This document shows, in pieces, positions 53,660 to 60,723 of a stretch of DNA of 64,000 nucleotides. The translations under genes were made by a program, and so were the position numbers. The notes under the pieces are model-generated. The model made no database searches, was not told the origin of the DNA, and saw nothing but the letters and a program-made list of their open reading frames with translations. The stretch is from Paludibacter sp. (GTDB lineage: Bacteria > Bacteroidota > Bacteroidia > Bacteroidales > Paludibacteraceae): contig NZ_WASO01000011.1 in NCBI RefSeq assembly GCF_009712605.1, positions 95,302 to 159,301 of the forward strand, given 5' to 3'. Numbering within the stretch: the stretch's first letter is position 1; each line of letters starts with the position of its first letter.

Positions 53660-54202
53660 ATGATAACCAACCAAGAATCAATACTGGAATTGCAGCAACA
53701 CACCGGTGTGAATGTAAACCGTTGTTATCAATGCGGCAAATGTACCGCCGGATGTCAGTTAGCCGAAGAAATGGATTTTCCTCCGAGCATGGTAATGCAC
53801 ATGTTGCAAACCAGAGATGAGGAGCTGTTTCAGCAACTGTTGAATTCGAAAACGATATGGCTTTGCGTATCGTGTCAAAACTGTATCGAACGTTGCCCGA
53901 TGTCCATCGACATACCTCAGATCATGGATTATCTCCGCGAAAAATCGGCTGGCGAACACAAAATCAATCATCAATCCCGCGACATCGTCGCTTTCCATCG
54001 CGCCTTCCTCGATTCCATCAAATATACCGGACGTCTTTACGAAATCGGCCTGATAGCCGGTTATAAGACGCGTACCTTCCATCTGACTCAGGATGTAAAG
54101 CTGGCTCCGAAAATGTATGCCAAAGGTAAATTGCCGTTGGTGCCCGAGATGATTAAAGGAACCCGAAATATCAAAGGAATTTTCTCAAAAACAAAGATAT
54201 AA
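53660..54202 (+). CDS. hdrC: Heterodisulfide reductase-like subunit C (iron-sulfur)
   Basis: A 180-residue cytosolic electron-transfer subunit with two 4Fe-4S motifs: CYQCGKCTAGC and CVSCQNCIERCP. From ATG 53660 (MITNQESILELQQHTGVNVN) it matches HdrC in length and spacing. It passes electrons between HdrA and the HdrB catalytic subunit. It is the first gene of the hdr-flx cluster. The stop codon overlaps the start of an inverted repeat. Confidence 0.9.
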   Translation: MITNQESILELQQHTGVNVNRCYQCGKCTAGCQLAEEMDFPPSMVMHMLQTRDEELFQQLLNSKTIWLCVSCQNCIERCPMSIDIPQIMDYLREKSAGEHKINHQSRDIVAFHRAFLDSIKYTGRLYEIGLIAGYKTRTFHLTQDVKLAPKMYAKGKLPLVPEMIKGTRNIKGIFSKTKI

Positions 54203-54319
54203 CCGCAAAATAAACGGCATTTGTAGCCTGATTATGATCTAACCATTAAGGCATTAAGAGGATGAAGTGAAATCTTAAATCCTTAATTTCTTAATGGTAA
54301 AACTTTATTTTTGCGGTTA
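54200..54319. repeat. Nested inverted repeat between hdrC and hdrB
   Basis: Outer arms TAACCGCAAAATAAA (54200-54214) and TTTATTTTTGCGGTTA (54304-54319), with one extra T. Inner arms ACCATTAAGGCATTAAGAGGAT (about 54242-54262) and ATCCTTAATTTCTTAATGGT (about 54279-54298). The whole folds into a long imperfect hairpin filling the gap, like a miniature repeat element. Confidence 0.7.
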
Positions 54320-54332
54320 ATACAGATTAATT

Positions 54333-55181
54333 ATGAAGAAATTAGGATTTTATCCTGGCTGTTCGTTGAAGGGCTCTTCTTCGGAATATGCGCAATCGGT
54401 GCTGGCCGTGGCGAAAGCTTTCGACATTGAGTTGGAAGAGATCAACGACTGGAACTGCTGTGGCGCGACTGCTGCTCACAACATGAACAAGGAACTGGCT
54501 CTCTCTCTTTCCGCTCGTATTCTGGCATTGGCCGAAAAGCAGGGAATGGAGGAGATCGTGGTGCCTTGTGCAGCTTGCTACAACCGCCTGACGGTTACCC
54601 AGCACGAACTGAACAAAGACGAAGCCCTCAAACAGCGTGTTTGCGATATTATCGAAATGCCGATTAGTGGCAGCCTGCAAGTACTGAATGTGATGCAGCT
54701 GATTGATAAATACGTGGCCGACCGACTTGAAGAGAAGGTGACGACACCGTTCGGGAACAAAGTGGCCTGCTACTATGGTTGTCTGCTGGTTCGCCCGCAC
54801 AATATCCTCAAATTCGACCGTCTGGAAGATCCACAATCGATGGATATTCTGATGAAACGTTCGGGAGCGAATCCCATCGAATGGGGTTTCAAAACAGAAT
54901 GCTGCGGAGCCGGATTCTCCGTATCGCGCACCGATGTGGTGGCCAAACTTTCGGGCAACATCGTGAAAGATGCTGCCGACCGTGGAGCCGAAGCCATTAT
55001 AGTGGCATGCCCCATGTGCCAGTCGAATCTCGATATGCGCCGTCCTGCCATCAACGAATACCTGAAACAAAAAATCGATATTCCGGTATTGTACATTACC
55101 CAGGCCATTGGCCTTGCTGTGGGCCTGAATCCGAAAGAGGTCGGTTTGCAAAAACACTTTGTACCGGTAGAAATTAATTGA
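54333..55181 (+). CDS. hdrB: Heterodisulfide reductase-like subunit B (catalytic CCG protein)
   Basis: The 282-residue protein has two cysteine-rich CCG domains: YPGCSLKGSSSEY, DWNCCGATAAH, VPCAACYNRL in the first and CYYGCLLVRP, KTECCGAGFSVSR, ACPMCQSNLDMR in the second. In methanogen HdrB these bind two non-cubane 4Fe-4S clusters that cleave CoM-S-S-CoB. In the bacterial Flx-Hdr complex the disulfide partner is thought to be DsrC, but no DsrC gene is in this window. All cluster Cys are present, so it should be active. Confidence 0.93.
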   Translation: MKKLGFYPGCSLKGSSSEYAQSVLAVAKAFDIELEEINDWNCCGATAAHNMNKELALSLSARILALAEKQGMEEIVVPCAACYNRLTVTQHELNKDEALKQRVCDIIEMPISGSLQVLNVMQLIDKYVADRLEEKVTTPFGNKVACYYGCLLVRPHNILKFDRLEDPQSMDILMKRSGANPIEWGFKTECCGAGFSVSRTDVVAKLSGNIVKDAADRGAEAIIVACPMCQSNLDMRRPAINEYLKQKIDIPVLYITQAIGLAVGLNPKEVGLQKHFVPVEIN

Positions 55182-55190
55182 AGCCAAAAC

Positions 55191-55466
55191 GTGAATTTTT
55201 TATTTAAAGAAGCTCCTATTCGCTCTACATTTGCAATTGTGGGGCTAATTATTGGAGGGCTAATTACGTTTCTTAAAATCATATACATTTCTGGTAGTGC
55301 CGAATTTGCTGGATCACTGATCGCATTAGGTACATTAATTTTCTTTGCTGTATTTTATGTTATTACATTAATAATCAGTTATTTAATTAAAGAAGATACA
55401 ACGCTGAAAATAGTGTTTCAATGTGTTTTATATCTGTTATTCTTGTTTATGTGCCTAAGGCTATGA
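55191..55466 (+). CDS. Small membrane protein inserted in the hdr cluster
   Basis: A 91-residue hydrophobic protein beginning at GTG 55191, 9 bases after hdrB, with about three membrane helices (FAIVGLIIGGLITFLKIIY, LIALGTLIFFAVFYVITLII, VFQCVLYLLFLFMCLRL). Its base composition is much more AT-rich than that of its Hdr neighbours. It is not part of any Flx-Hdr cluster I know, and may be an insertion or an anchor. Translation as a protein is plausible but unproven. Confidence 0.5.
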   Translation: MNFLFKEAPIRSTFAIVGLIIGGLITFLKIIYISGSAEFAGSLIALGTLIFFAVFYVITLIISYLIKEDTTLKIVFQCVLYLLFLFMCLRL

Positions 55467-55540
55467 CAAGTATTGCTATTAATTTGTGTTGAAAAAAAAA
55501 TTTATCTGAGATTGCGAAAACTGAGTGAAACCCGATTGCT

Positions 55541-55586
55541 GTTTCATCTTCAAATTTTCAAATTCCCAAATTTTCAAATTGAATCC
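55541..55586. repeat. AT-rich dispersed repeat before hdrA
   Basis: ATCTTCAAATTTTCAAATTCCC then AAATTTTCAAATTGAATCC belongs to the TTTGAAGATG/CATCTTCAAA family found at 11445-11522, 60291-60325 and 60764-60800. It lies in the extended reading frame before hdrA, so ATG 55587 is taken as the start. Confidence 0.6.
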
Positions 55587-57587
55587 ATGTCGAAAATAGG
55601 AGTATTTATTTGCCATTGCGGAGAAAACATCAGCGCTACAGTCGATTGCGAAAAAGTAGCCGCCGAAGCCGGAAAAATGGACGGGGTGGAATTTGCCACC
55701 GACTACAAATACATGTGTTCCGATCCGGGGCAAACACTCATTAAAAACGCCATTAAGGAAAAAGGGCTGACCGGTGTCGTGGTAGGCGCCTGTTCGCCGC
55801 GTATGCACGAACCGACGTTCCGTAAAGCGTGTGCTGAAGCAGGATTGAATCCCTACCTCTGCGAAATGTCGAACCTGCGCGAGCATTGCTCGTGGGTGCA
55901 CGAAAAGAACGAGCAGACCACCGAAAAGGCGATCGACTTAGTGAAGATGCTGGTGGAGAAGGTGAAAAAAAACAAACCGCTGAATGCGATCAAGGTGCCC
56001 ATTACCAAAAAAGCACTGGTGATCGGTGGTGGTATTGCCGGAATCCAGGCGGCACTCGACATTGCCAATGCCGGTCAGCAGGTCATCATGGTGGAGAAAG
56101 AACCCTCCATCGGCGGCCACATGTCGCAGCTCTCCGAAACATTCCCTACGCTTGACTGTTCGCAGTGTATCCTTACCCCCCGCATGGTGGAGGTGGCACA
56201 ACATCCGAATATTACCCTCTACACTTACGCCGAACTGGAGCATCTCGACGGTTTTATCGGTAATTTCAAAGCGACGATCCGCCTGAAGGCAAAAAGCGTG
56301 GACTATAAGCTTTGTACCGGTTGCGGATTGTGTACCACCAAATGTCCGAGCAAGAAAATTCCCAGCGAATTCAACGAAGGATTGGGCATGCGTACGGCCA
56401 TCTACACGCCGTTTCCGCAGGCGGTGCCCAACAAACCGGTGATCGACCGGGCTAATTGTACCTACTACCAAAAAGGCAAATGTAAGGTATGCGAAAAAGT
56501 ATGCCCCACAGGTGCTATTCAATACGACCTTCCCGACCAGTTTATTACCGAAGATATCGGGGCCGTGGTAATTGCCACTGGATTCAACGTACTGAAAACC
56601 GACTTCTTCCCTGAATACGGTTACGGCAAATATGCCGATGTGCTTACCGGATTGCAATTCGAACGTCTGGCTTCGGCATCGGGACCAACTCTGGGCGAGA
56701 TTCGTCGCCCGTCAGACGGCAAGGTGCCTAAAAAGATCGTATTCATCGCTTGCTCCGGATCGCGCGACCCGGCCAAAGGCATTCCTTACTGCTCCAAAAT
56801 ATGCTGTATGTACACCGCCAAACATGCCATGCTTTACCAGCACAAAGTGCATGACGGCGAATCGTATGTCTTCTATATGGACATTCGTGCAGGCGGCAAA
56901 AACTATGAAGAGTTTGTGCGCCGTGCCATCGAAGACGACGGCGTGAATTATATCCGTGGACGCGTAGCCCGCATCTACGAAAAAGACGGCAAATACATTG
57001 TGAAAGGTGCCGATACTCTGCTCGGATCCAAACCGGTGGAGATTGAAGCCGACATGGTGGTGCTTGCTACCGCAGGCGTTTCCAATCCTGGAGCCGAGGA
57101 ACTGGCACAGAAAATGCACGTATCGTACGATGCTTACAAGTTCTTTGCCGAAGCGCATCCGAAACTGAAACCGGTAGAAACCAACACGGCAGGTATTTTC
57201 CTTTGTGGCGCCTGTCAGGCTCCCAAAGATATTCCCGAAACGGTGGGAATGGCCTCTGGTGCTGCTGCCAAGGTGATTGGCCTTTTCTCGAACAGCGAAC
57301 TGACCCGCGAACCGTTGATCGCCGTGGTGAACCGTTCGGCTCCTCCGGTATTCTCTACCTGTGTGGGTTGTTTTATGTGCCAGACGGCCTGTCCGTACAA
57401 CGCCATCGAACGCGAAGAGATCAAAGGGCGAGACGGCAGCGTAATCAAAACCGTAGCGAAAGTCAACCCGGGGTTGTGCCAGGGATGCGGAACCTGTGTG
57501 GCCTTCTGCCGCTCGAAAGCCATCGACATGCAGGGCTTCTCAAACGAACAGATGTTTGCCGAGGTTATGGCGCTGTTGAATGAGTAA
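55587..57587 (+). CDS. hdrA: Heterodisulfide reductase-like subunit A (bifurcating flavoprotein)
   Basis: A 666-residue protein. N-terminal part (FICHCGENISATVDCEKV, GACSPRMHEPTF), then an FAD-binding thioredoxin-reductase-like domain (ALVIGGGIAGIQAALDIANAG, GGHMSQLSETFPTLDCSQC), an internal ferredoxin (CTGCGLCTTKCPSK with CKVCEKVCPTGAI), and a C-terminal ferredoxin (CVGCFMCQTACPYNAI, CQGCGTCVAFCRSKAID). This is a full HdrA and should carry the bifurcating FAD, coupling NADH oxidation through FlxA/FlxD to ferredoxin and disulfide reduction. Start ATG 55587 (MSKIGVFICHCGEN) is canonical. Confidence 0.95.
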   Translation: MSKIGVFICHCGENISATVDCEKVAAEAGKMDGVEFATDYKYMCSDPGQTLIKNAIKEKGLTGVVVGACSPRMHEPTFRKACAEAGLNPYLCEMSNLREHCSWVHEKNEQTTEKAIDLVKMLVEKVKKNKPLNAIKVPITKKALVIGGGIAGIQAALDIANAGQQVIMVEKEPSIGGHMSQLSETFPTLDCSQCILTPRMVEVAQHPNITLYTYAELEHLDGFIGNFKATIRLKAKSVDYKLCTGCGLCTTKCPSKKIPSEFNEGLGMRTAIYTPFPQAVPNKPVIDRANCTYYQKGKCKVCEKVCPTGAIQYDLPDQFITEDIGAVVIATGFNVLKTDFFPEYGYGKYADVLTGLQFERLASASGPTLGEIRRPSDGKVPKKIVFIACSGSRDPAKGIPYCSKICCMYTAKHAMLYQHKVHDGESYVFYMDIRAGGKNYEEFVRRAIEDDGVNYIRGRVARIYEKDGKYIVKGADTLLGSKPVEIEADMVVLATAGVSNPGAEELAQKMHVSYDAYKFFAEAHPKLKPVETNTAGIFLCGACQAPKDIPETVGMASGAAAKVIGLFSNSELTREPLIAVVNRSAPPVFSTCVGCFMCQTACPYNAIEREEIKGRDGSVIKTVAKVNPGLCQGCGTCVAFCRSKAIDMQGFSNEQMFAEVMALLNE

Positions 57588-57603
57588 AAGGATGTGAAAG
57601 GTG

Positions 57604-57663
57604 AAGCGACTTCCAAGTCGCTTTATTTGAGATTATATTTTTCAAGCGACTTCCAAGTCGCTT
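57604..57663. repeat. Two copies of a 20-bp palindrome between hdrA and the mvhD-like gene
   Basis: AAGCGACTTCCAAGTCGCTT occurs at 57604-57623 and again at 57644-57663. Each copy is itself a perfect 9-bp dyad with a CC centre, and the two are 40 bases apart. Either a small repeat or tandem hairpins in the operon mRNA. Confidence 0.8.
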
Positions 57664-57753
57664 GTCCCGAAGAATCTGAAATTTGTCTTTGTGCCTTCGT
57701 GACTTTGTGTTGAAAAATAGTACATTGTAAATGAATAAATTGTAAATAAAAAG

Positions 57754-58233
57754 ATGTCAGAATTTGAACCGAAGATCGTTGCGTTTGTCTGCAACTGGTG
57801 TACCTACGCGGGTGCCGACCTGACGGGGACGAGCCGTATCAAATACGCTTCCAACGTGAAGATTGTCCGTTTCCCGTGTACCGGCCGCATCGACTTCATG
57901 CTGCTGCTCAAAGCCTTTGCCGAAGGTGCCGACGGTATTATCGTGTCGGGGTGCCACCCCAACGATTGCCACTACACCTCGGGTAACTTCCACGCGCGTC
58001 GCCGCTGGGTGATTTTCCGCGGATTGCTCAATTTTATGGGCATCGATGTGAACCGCATCCAGTTTTCGTGGGTGTCGGCAGCCGAAGGAGCCAAATGGGC
58101 CGACGTGGTGAACAGCACCGTGACCGCTGTCCGTGAACTGGGACCATATACGCAATACCGCAAGGCAGCCGACTATCTGGCACAACAGGATCAGAGTATT
58201 ATTGACGGTCAGGAAGCGATGATAATAAAATAA
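57754..58233 (+). CDS. flxD: MvhD/FlxD-like iron-sulfur linker subunit
   Basis: A 159-residue protein of the MvhD family: KIVAFVCNWCTYAGADLTGT, VKIVRFPCTGRIDFMLLLKAF, GCHPNDCHYTSGN. The four conserved Cys hold a 2Fe-2S or 4Fe-4S cluster that carries electrons between the NAD(H) module and HdrA. In Desulfovibrio flxABCD-hdrABC the equivalent is FlxD. It follows hdrA by 166 bases that contain the twin palindromes. Confidence 0.9.
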   Translation: MSEFEPKIVAFVCNWCTYAGADLTGTSRIKYASNVKIVRFPCTGRIDFMLLLKAFAEGADGIIVSGCHPNDCHYTSGNFHARRRWVIFRGLLNFMGIDVNRIQFSWVSAAEGAKWADVVNSTVTAVRELGPYTQYRKAADYLAQQDQSIIDGQEAMIIK

Positions 58234-58250
58234 ATACAACCTCTCCCCAA

Positions 58251-58271
58251 CCCCTCTCCCCAAGAGAGGGG
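58251..58271. repeat. Hairpin CCCCTCTC/GAGAGGGG upstream of the FlxC-like gene
   Basis: An 8-bp perfect stem with a 5-base loop (CCCAA), preceded by CCTCTCCCCAA. Such CT-rich/GA-rich hairpins are common Bacteroidota intergenic repeats. Confidence 0.6.
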
Positions 58272-58330
58272 CAATCGGTAAAAACGGTTTGACAGGGGAA
58301 CAGGTTATTTTGCAAAAAAAGAAATTTCCA

Positions 58331-59131
58331 ATGGAAGAACTGAGAAAAAAGGCTGCTGAGCTGCTGCAGTCGGGCGAAGTACAGATGGTGATCGGTTACG
58401 AAGAAGGTACCCGTCATCCACGCCCCTGCTTTATCTCTTCGGCAGACGATGCCGCCAAACTGATATACGACGACCGTTGCACCGGCAATCTGGCTGTTTA
58501 CCTGACACACAAAGAGCTGATAGGCGGACAAAAAATTGCCATCACGGCATCCTATTTTGCCCTGCGTAGCATCCTGCGATTGTTGACCGAACATCAGATT
58601 CAACTCGATAAGCTGGTTGTACTCACCGTTTCGGCAGAGAAAGAGGTGATTCAGTTTGCTACCACCGACGATATTACGGCTTACCTGCAAACCGCACCTG
58701 TTCCTGCACGCGAAGATGATAAAGCGTTGATCGAGAAACTCAACGCCATGAGTCCCGCAGAGCGTTGGGAATTCTGGTCGGCCGAACTCTCGAAATGTTT
58801 TAAGTGCTACGCTTGTCGGGCTGCATGTCCGATGTGCTACTGTACCAAATGTATTGTGGAAGAGAACCGTCCGCAATGGATACAGCCGTGGGCAAGTACG
58901 CTGGCCAATATCGAGTGGCACATCAACCGCGCCATGCACATGACCGGCCGTTGTGCCGACTGTGGAGCCTGTGGAGCCGCTTGTCCGCTTGGGTTGCCGA
59001 TCCATCTGCTCAGCCACCAGATTGTGCAGGAGGTGACCGATAACTTTGCGCTGGATGTCAATCAGGCCGTGTCGGGCGACAATGCCCTCTCAACCTTCAA
59101 ACCGGAGGATAAGGAGAATTTTATACGATAG
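58331..59131 (+). CDS. 4Fe-4S dicluster protein of the Flx module (FlxC-like)
   Basis: A 266-residue protein from ATG 58331 (MEELRKKAAELLQSGEVQMV). N-terminal half is an alpha/beta domain (VIGYEEGTRHPRPCFISS); the C-terminal half has two cluster motifs KCYACRAACPMCYCTKCIVE and CADCGACGAACPLGLPI. In bacterial Flx-Hdr clusters one of two such iron-sulfur subunits (FlxB or FlxC) fits; I cannot tell by eye which name applies. Extra Cys (CYCTKC) suggest an unusual binding site. Confidence 0.8.
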   Translation: MEELRKKAAELLQSGEVQMVIGYEEGTRHPRPCFISSADDAAKLIYDDRCTGNLAVYLTHKELIGGQKIAITASYFALRSILRLLTEHQIQLDKLVVLTVSAEKEVIQFATTDDITAYLQTAPVPAREDDKALIEKLNAMSPAERWEFWSAELSKCFKCYACRAACPMCYCTKCIVEENRPQWIQPWASTLANIEWHINRAMHMTGRCADCGACGAACPLGLPIHLLSHQIVQEVTDNFALDVNQAVSGDNALSTFKPEDKENFIR

Positions 59132-59137
59132 AACCGC

Positions 59138-59288
59138 AACCCCCTAAATCCCCTCAAGGGGGACTTGTTAATCTGCTTTAGTGAGAACAGACATTTTTAT
59201 AGAAAAAAGAAATAGAACGGATATATAAACAAGAATCAATTTAAAATACAGATTCTTTAAGTCCCCCTTGAGGGGGATTTAGGGGGTT
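59138..59288. repeat. Long inverted repeat between the FlxC-like and FlxB-like genes
   Basis: AACCCCCTAAATCCCC...GGGGGACTT (59138-59166) and its reverse complement at 59259-59288 match over 29-30 bases with one single-base length difference, enclosing about 92 AT-rich bases. Each arm contains a smaller CCCC-TCAA-GGGG hairpin. It is an intergenic repeat of the kind scattered in many Bacteroidota genomes. Confidence 0.8.
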
Positions 59289-59297
59289 GTTGATAAT

Positions 59298-60296
59298 ATG
59301 GAAAAACGTTTCATTACTCAGGCATCGATTAACCGCTGGCTCACAAAAATTGTCAACGACGGGAAACATCTCTATGCTCCGGTAAAAAAGGGCGATCGCG
59401 TTGATTTCGGGCGTGCCACTTCGGCCGACGACATCGTATTCGATCATATCCAGACCACCCAATCGGCCAAGTCGGTGGCATTTCCCCGTACCGATGTGCT
59501 CTTTTCGTACGAGAAAGAGAAAGGCAAGGTACAACTCGAAAATGCCGATCTGACCGCTTATCCCGAAACGGTGGTGTTCGGACTGCATCCCTGCGATGCT
59601 GCCGGTTTCAATCCGCTGGGAGCTATTTTCAACTGGGATTACAAAGACGAAATATACAATGCCCGTCTGCAACGCACCGTGGTGGTGACGCTGGCCTGTA
59701 CCAAAGCCGATGAGTACTGTTTCTGTACTTCGGTCAACGGAGGCCCGGGAAATACCGCCGGAAGCGACATACAGCTTACACCGGTTAAGGACGGTTTTCT
59801 GGCCGAAATCCTGACCGAAAAGGGCGAAGCCCTGATGAAAGCCGATGAGGCCGCTTTTGAAGCCGATCGTGGAGATGTAAAAGAAGAATTTTTGGTGAAA
59901 CTACCGGAGAAATTCGATGTCAAAGCCGTTCAGGAGAAGTTGCAGACCGCCTTCGAAAGTCCGATCTGGAAAGCACAGTCGCAACGCTGTATCGGTTGCG
60001 GAGCGTGTGCCTACGTTTGTCCTACCTGCGCCTGTTTCGATATTCAGGAAGACGCGCACGGCACCAAGGGAAAACGTCTCCGTTGCTGGGATTCGTGCGG
60101 TTTCGCGCTGTTTACTCTGCACACCTCGGGACACAATCCCCGCCAAACGCAGGCACAACGGTGGCGTCAACGTCTTTTGCACAAATTCTCCTACATGCCC
60201 GACCGCCTTTCGGTGCGCGGTTGTACCGGTTGCGGCCGCTGTTCACGGGCTTGTCCGGTGGATATGAATTTATCCGAGCATCTGAGCTCAATTTGA
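59298..60296 (+). CDS. AsrA/FlxB-like 4Fe-4S protein
   Basis: A 332-residue protein related to anaerobic sulfite reductase subunit A and hydrogenase-beta type proteins: KKGDRVDFGRA, FGLHPCDAAGFNPLGAIF, VVVTLACTKADEYCFC, and C-terminal clusters RCIGCGACAYVCPTCACFDI and GCTGCGRCSRACPVDM. It probably connects FlxA to the Hdr module. It ends at TGA 60294-60296, inside the first bases of an AT-rich repeat, so the repeat appears to have reached the reading frame's end. Confidence 0.82.
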   Translation: MEKRFITQASINRWLTKIVNDGKHLYAPVKKGDRVDFGRATSADDIVFDHIQTTQSAKSVAFPRTDVLFSYEKEKGKVQLENADLTAYPETVVFGLHPCDAAGFNPLGAIFNWDYKDEIYNARLQRTVVVTLACTKADEYCFCTSVNGGPGNTAGSDIQLTPVKDGFLAEILTEKGEALMKADEAAFEADRGDVKEEFLVKLPEKFDVKAVQEKLQTAFESPIWKAQSQRCIGCGACAYVCPTCACFDIQEDAHGTKGKRLRCWDSCGFALFTLHTSGHNPRQTQAQRWRQRLLHKFSYMPDRLSVRGCTGCGRCSRACPVDMNLSEHLSSI

Positions 60297-60325
60297 GGAT
60301 TTGGTAATGTGGAAATTTGAAGATG
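60291..60325. repeat. AT-rich dispersed repeat, left copy flanking the four-helix gene
   Basis: Includes AATGTGGAAATTTGAAGATG (60306-60325), an exact 20-base match to 11445-11464. An inverted relative lies at 60764-60800 on the other side of the broken four-helix-bundle gene. Confidence 0.75.
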
Positions 60326-60357
60326 GAAACAGCCTTAGATTGTATTGATTATGAAAA

Positions 60358-60708
60358 ATGAAAAATGACAAAGATAATTTGATAGTCAACCTTTCGGTAG
60401 AATTTGCATTAGCAATAATTGAATACTGTGAATTGTTTGAAGAGAATCGGAAATTTGTCATTGCCAATCAATTGCTCAAGTCTGGAACGTCCATTGGGGC
60501 TAATGTTCGCGAAGCGCAAAATGCAGAAAGCAAGGTTGACTTTATTCACAAACTGAAAATAGCAGCAAAAGAAGCTGACGAAACGGAGTATTGGCTGATT
60601 CTTTGAGAAAAATCAAAAAATTATCCCGATCCTTCATCTCTGAAAGAAAAACTGAACTCAATACACAACGTGATTTCAAAAATAATCATCACATCAAAAA
60701 AGAACTGA
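60358..60708 (+). pseudogene. Four-helix-bundle (23S rRNA IVP-like) protein, interrupted by in-frame TGA
   Basis: The first 82 codons read as the four-helix-bundle family: DLSVEFALAIIEYC-like VNLSVEFALAIIEYCELFE, NQLLKSGTSIGANVREAQNA, FIHKLKIAAKEADETEYWLI. A TGA at 60604-60606 then stops it, but the same frame continues EKSKNYPDPSSLKEKLNSIH to TGA 60706-60708, giving the usual total of about 117 codons. In relatives a Cys normally follows WL-L, so a TGT/TGC to TGA change explains the stop. The gene is inserted between flx genes and bracketed by inverted AT-rich repeats. Confidence 0.8.
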
Positions 60709-60723
60709 TTAAGACGTACGCTT

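Noticed and set aside
54342..55187. 281-codon antisense open frame over hdrB
   Set aside because: It mirrors the hdrB coding sequence, with no domain of its own; it follows from the GC-richer codon use of the hdr genes. The same holds for the antisense frames over hdrA and the flx genes.
57604..57663. Possible CRISPR array
   Set aside because: Only two copies of a 20-bp palindrome with a 20-base spacer and no cas genes; no CRISPR array is present in the window.
60604..60606. TGA in the four-helix gene as selenocysteine
   Set aside because: No SECIS-like hairpin was apparent directly downstream, the family is not a selenoprotein family, and Bacteroidales rarely use Sec. A nonsense mutation is simpler.
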